In this document: piece by piece, positions 17,917 to 20,000 of the stretch
Numbering within the stretch: the first letter of the stretch is position 1
How the letters are laid out: the number at the start of each line of letters is the position of its first letter
Source: Paulinella micropora
Taxonomy: Eukaryota > Cercozoa > Imbricatea > Euglyphida > Paulinellidae
Assembly (NCBI GenBank): GCA_019918135.1
Contig: WBZZ01004771.1
Coordinates: forward strand, 1 to 20,000
Direction of reading: 5' to 3'
DNA length: 20,000 bases
Made by a program: the position numbers and the translations under genes
The notes under the pieces: generated by a model
Database searches by the model: none
Told to the model about the DNA's origin: nothing
What the model saw: only the letters and a program-made list of their open reading frames with translations

Positions 17917-17920
<4 letters not shown>

Positions 17921-18148
17921 AGAGGGGCAAGTGAAGGAGTGGTTTGTTGGTGTGGTTGGGAGACCATATTCGTTGGACGGAGTCCGGCGGAGGATTCTTC
18001 AAAGACCATGCTGGTGGATGGTTGCTGTTGTGTGTGTGTGTGTGTGTTTTTTTTTATATAAACTTATTTATGCATATATAAATATATATATGTATGCATA
18101 TAAGTTAATTATTAATTAATTAATTAATTTTTTTTTTGTTTTTGATGT

Positions 18149-18151
<3 letters not shown>
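17917..18151. other. Non-coding stretch with (GT)n and AT-rich repeats
   Basis: It holds a (GT)n run (about 18028-18047) followed by T9, a TATA-rich run (about 18072-18103), and a TTAA tandem run (about 18108-18129). No gene is supported. Confidence 0.7.
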
Positions 18152-18199
<48 letters not shown>

Positions 18200-20000
18200 T
18201 GTGTTGTAGTCATTGTTGTTATTATTATCATTATTATTATTATGTTTTTGTTGTTCTAGGAGGTGAGCTTTTATCCGCTTTTTGAAGATGTTGAGTGATG
18301 TTGTGTCCTTGATATCTTGTGGGAGTTGATTCCATTGATGCAGGAACAGTTTTGTTTGATATGGGGTGTTGTGGTCGATGAATAAGTTGCTTTTGATTGA
18401 GTGTCGAGTATGGTATGAATGGATATGATTTGTTGGGGTGAAGGTGTTGTCGTGTAGTGGTCTGTTGAGTTCTTTGGCGGGATGGATGAATGGGTGGATT
18501 TCTATACAAACTCTTAGTTTATATAGTTGAGTGATATCAAGGATTTCGAGTTGGTCGAGGAGCGGTTTAGTATGTGATCGGTAATGAGTCTTGGCTATTA
18601 TTCTGATGATTTTTTTATGTATTTTTATGAGTGGTTGTATGTATTTTTTGTTTTTGTCATGGGTCCCCCAGATGGAGATGTGTTGAATGAGATGAGGGAA
18701 GATGTGCGTGTAGTATAGTTGTTTCATGATTGTTGTGTGGATAAATTGTTGTGCGTATCGGAGAGAAGTGATTGTTGGCTGTAGTTTGCGTATGATGTTG
18801 CTTATGTGTTGATTGTATCGCAGGTTGTGTTGGAGTGTTATGCCTAGTAGTTTGGCATGTTTACATTGTTCAAGTGTGTAGTTGTTTATGTTTATTGTTA
18901 CGTTCTGTTTGGTTTTGTGGAAGATTGTGTATGTTGTTTTGGTTGGGTTTGGTACGAGGTTGTTGGAGTGGAAGTAGTTGATTAGTTTGGTTATTTCTGT
19001 CTGTGTTTTTTGTTGTAGGTTGTTGGGTGATTTTGCTGTTATTATAAGTGTTGTGTCGTCTGCATATGTGTATACTGTTCCTTGTTTTATTATGTTTATA
19101 ATGTCATTAATATATAGCAAAAAGAAAGTAGTAGATAGCGTGCTGCCTTGCGGAATGCCATGTGTTATAGTGCGTTTGTGTGATTTTGCGTGCTGTGTGT
19201 GTACTTCTTGAGCTCGGTTTGAAAAGTAGGATGCAAAGAAATTAACAGTGTCTTCGGAAAAATTGAAGTTTGTCCTGAGTTTCTTAATTAACTTTGCATG
19301 TTCTACTGTGTCGTAGGCTTTTGACAAGTCTACGTAAAGCGCTAGCACGAGTTCTTCTCTGTCTTTGTGTTTGTGTATTTGGTTTAGGATAGTCTGGACT
19401 GTCATTGTCGTGTTTGAGTTCGGGCGGAAGGCGTATTGCGTATGTGATATTATGTTATGTTTCGTTAGATGGTCCATGACTTGTTTATTTATTATTGTGT
19501 CGAAGATTTTAGCTATTATTGGTAGTAATGAAATAGGTCTGTAGTTTACTGGCATGCTTGTGTCGCTAGCTTTGTATATTTCTATTACTTTAGTTGTTTT
19601 TAGTGCATCTGGGTAACTATTTTCCTTTATTGCTTTATTAAATAGTTCTGTGAGCGTGGGTGCGATGTAAGTGTGCATGTCTTTTATTATTGCAGGCTTT
19701 ATTTTATATATGTCTTCTGCTTTGTCTCTGTTTATGTTTTTGAGTGTTTTTTGTACTGTGTCCTGTGTTATAGTTTGTAGTTTGAAGCTAGGGTGTGTGT
19801 GTGTCTCTGCCGCTACAATTTCTTCCTGTTCTATCTTTGGTATGTTGTTGCTTGTTTTCTTGCCTATTGTTATGTAATGATCGTTGAATGCATTTGCTAT
19901 GTCTGTTGGGTCTGTGTATGTTTTGTTGTTGTAGTACGCTACTGCTGGTGATTTTCTTGGTGGTTTGTTGTTTGGGACTAGTTCTTTGAGTTTTCTGTGT
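18116..20000 (-). CDS. Non-LTR retrotransposon reverse transcriptase (partial at right edge)
   Basis: One open frame runs from the right edge (about 628 codons seen), so the 5' part with any endonuclease is outside. Visible RT motifs in order: DPTDIANAFNDHY (pre-RT region, near 19900), NYRPISLLPIIAKIFD, YVDLSKAYDTVEH (motif A), GIPQGSTLSTTFFLLYINDI (motif B) and YADDTTLI (motif C with both catalytic Asp, near 19060). A thumb region follows, then WNQLPQDI...FKKRIKAHLL. This is the order of Jockey/CR1-type LINEs; the clade is not certain. The enzyme would do target-primed reverse transcription. The frame has no lesion but reads through Asn-rich, CA and poly(A) repeats before its stop at 18116, so the natural C-terminus is unclear. 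Confidence 0.92.
18152..18242. repeat. Compound microsatellite at LINE 3' end
   Basis: T(35) is followed by (GT)9-type repeats to about 18204, then mixed GTT/ATT triplet repeats to about 18242. They give rise to the Asn- and Lys-rich tail of the RT frame. Confidence 0.85.
18152..20000 (-). mobile_element. LINE-type element with 3' poly(A) tail
   Basis: On the plus strand a run of 35 T (18152-18186), then (GT)n and (TTG/TTA)n, directly follows the end of the RT frame. Read on the element's strand this is a microsatellite-rich 3' end and poly(A) tail. The 3' untranslated part is almost absent. The 5' end and target-site duplication are outside the window or not detectable. Confidence 0.8.

Noticed and set aside
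17800..18119. Frames across the A33/GA run and GT run (17800-18009 minus; 17931-18119 plus)
   Set aside because: Low-complexity translations with no recognisable domain.
18978..19877. Plus-strand frames inside the RT region (18978-19211 and 19671-19877)
   Set aside because: Antisense to a clear RT frame with intact motifs; Cys/Val-rich composition is a by-product.

Overview
The window looks like nuclear DNA from a eukaryote carrying an integrated Polinton / Polinton-like virus (PLV) of the Preplasmiviricota type, followed by host DNA with long simple repeats and a LINE-type retrotransposon. The viral call rests on a set of hallmark genes read from the sequence: an A32/FtsK-like packaging ATPase, an adenain-like cysteine protease, penton-like and major capsid proteins, and a protein-primed family B DNA polymerase (pPolB) with all exonuclease and polymerase motifs. 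No integrase or terminal inverted repeat is visible; the left end lies outside the window. I cannot name the host species.

Layout. About 1-2563: a phage-like fibre protein with an S74 (endosialidase-type) C-terminal chaperone, entering from the left edge. 2553-3544: a two-TM membrane protein, a convergent secreted Cys-rich ORF and a small unknown protein. 3554-6905: packaging ATPase, small basic protein, coiled-coil/PQ-repeat protein and protease. 6951-7599: a decayed GIY-YIG nuclease. 7607-11433: a block of intact structural genes (penton-like, major capsid, and a third beta-rich virion-type protein). 11478-12550: a small DUF3820-like protein (minus strand) and a class-3 lipase-like protein. 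12577-16545: pPolB (minus strand). 16711-17067: a C-x-C-G/H-x4-H zinc-motif protein (minus strand). From about 17130 the character changes to non-coding DNA with (CT)n, A(n)(GA)n, (GT)n and AT-rich repeats. From about 18152 to the right edge there is a non-LTR retrotransposon reverse transcriptase on the minus strand, ending in a poly(A) tail.

Condition. Most non-capsid genes are broken by single-base frame changes, many in homopolymers, plus three in-frame stops. The 3.8-kb capsid block and two small genes are open. This is either pseudogenisation of an endogenous virus, uncorrected long-read indels, or (less likely) transcriptional slippage.

Shared signals. A TATATAGGAACC-type motif with a common leader precedes at least two genes, with variants before the capsid genes. 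GC-rich GGGG...CCCC hairpins lie on or just after stop codons. Together they suggest viral-type promoters and 3'-end signals. The gene set implies a complete virion programme: capsid (MCP, penton), maturation (protease), packaging (ATPase), attachment (two fibre-like proteins) and perhaps membrane penetration (lipase).
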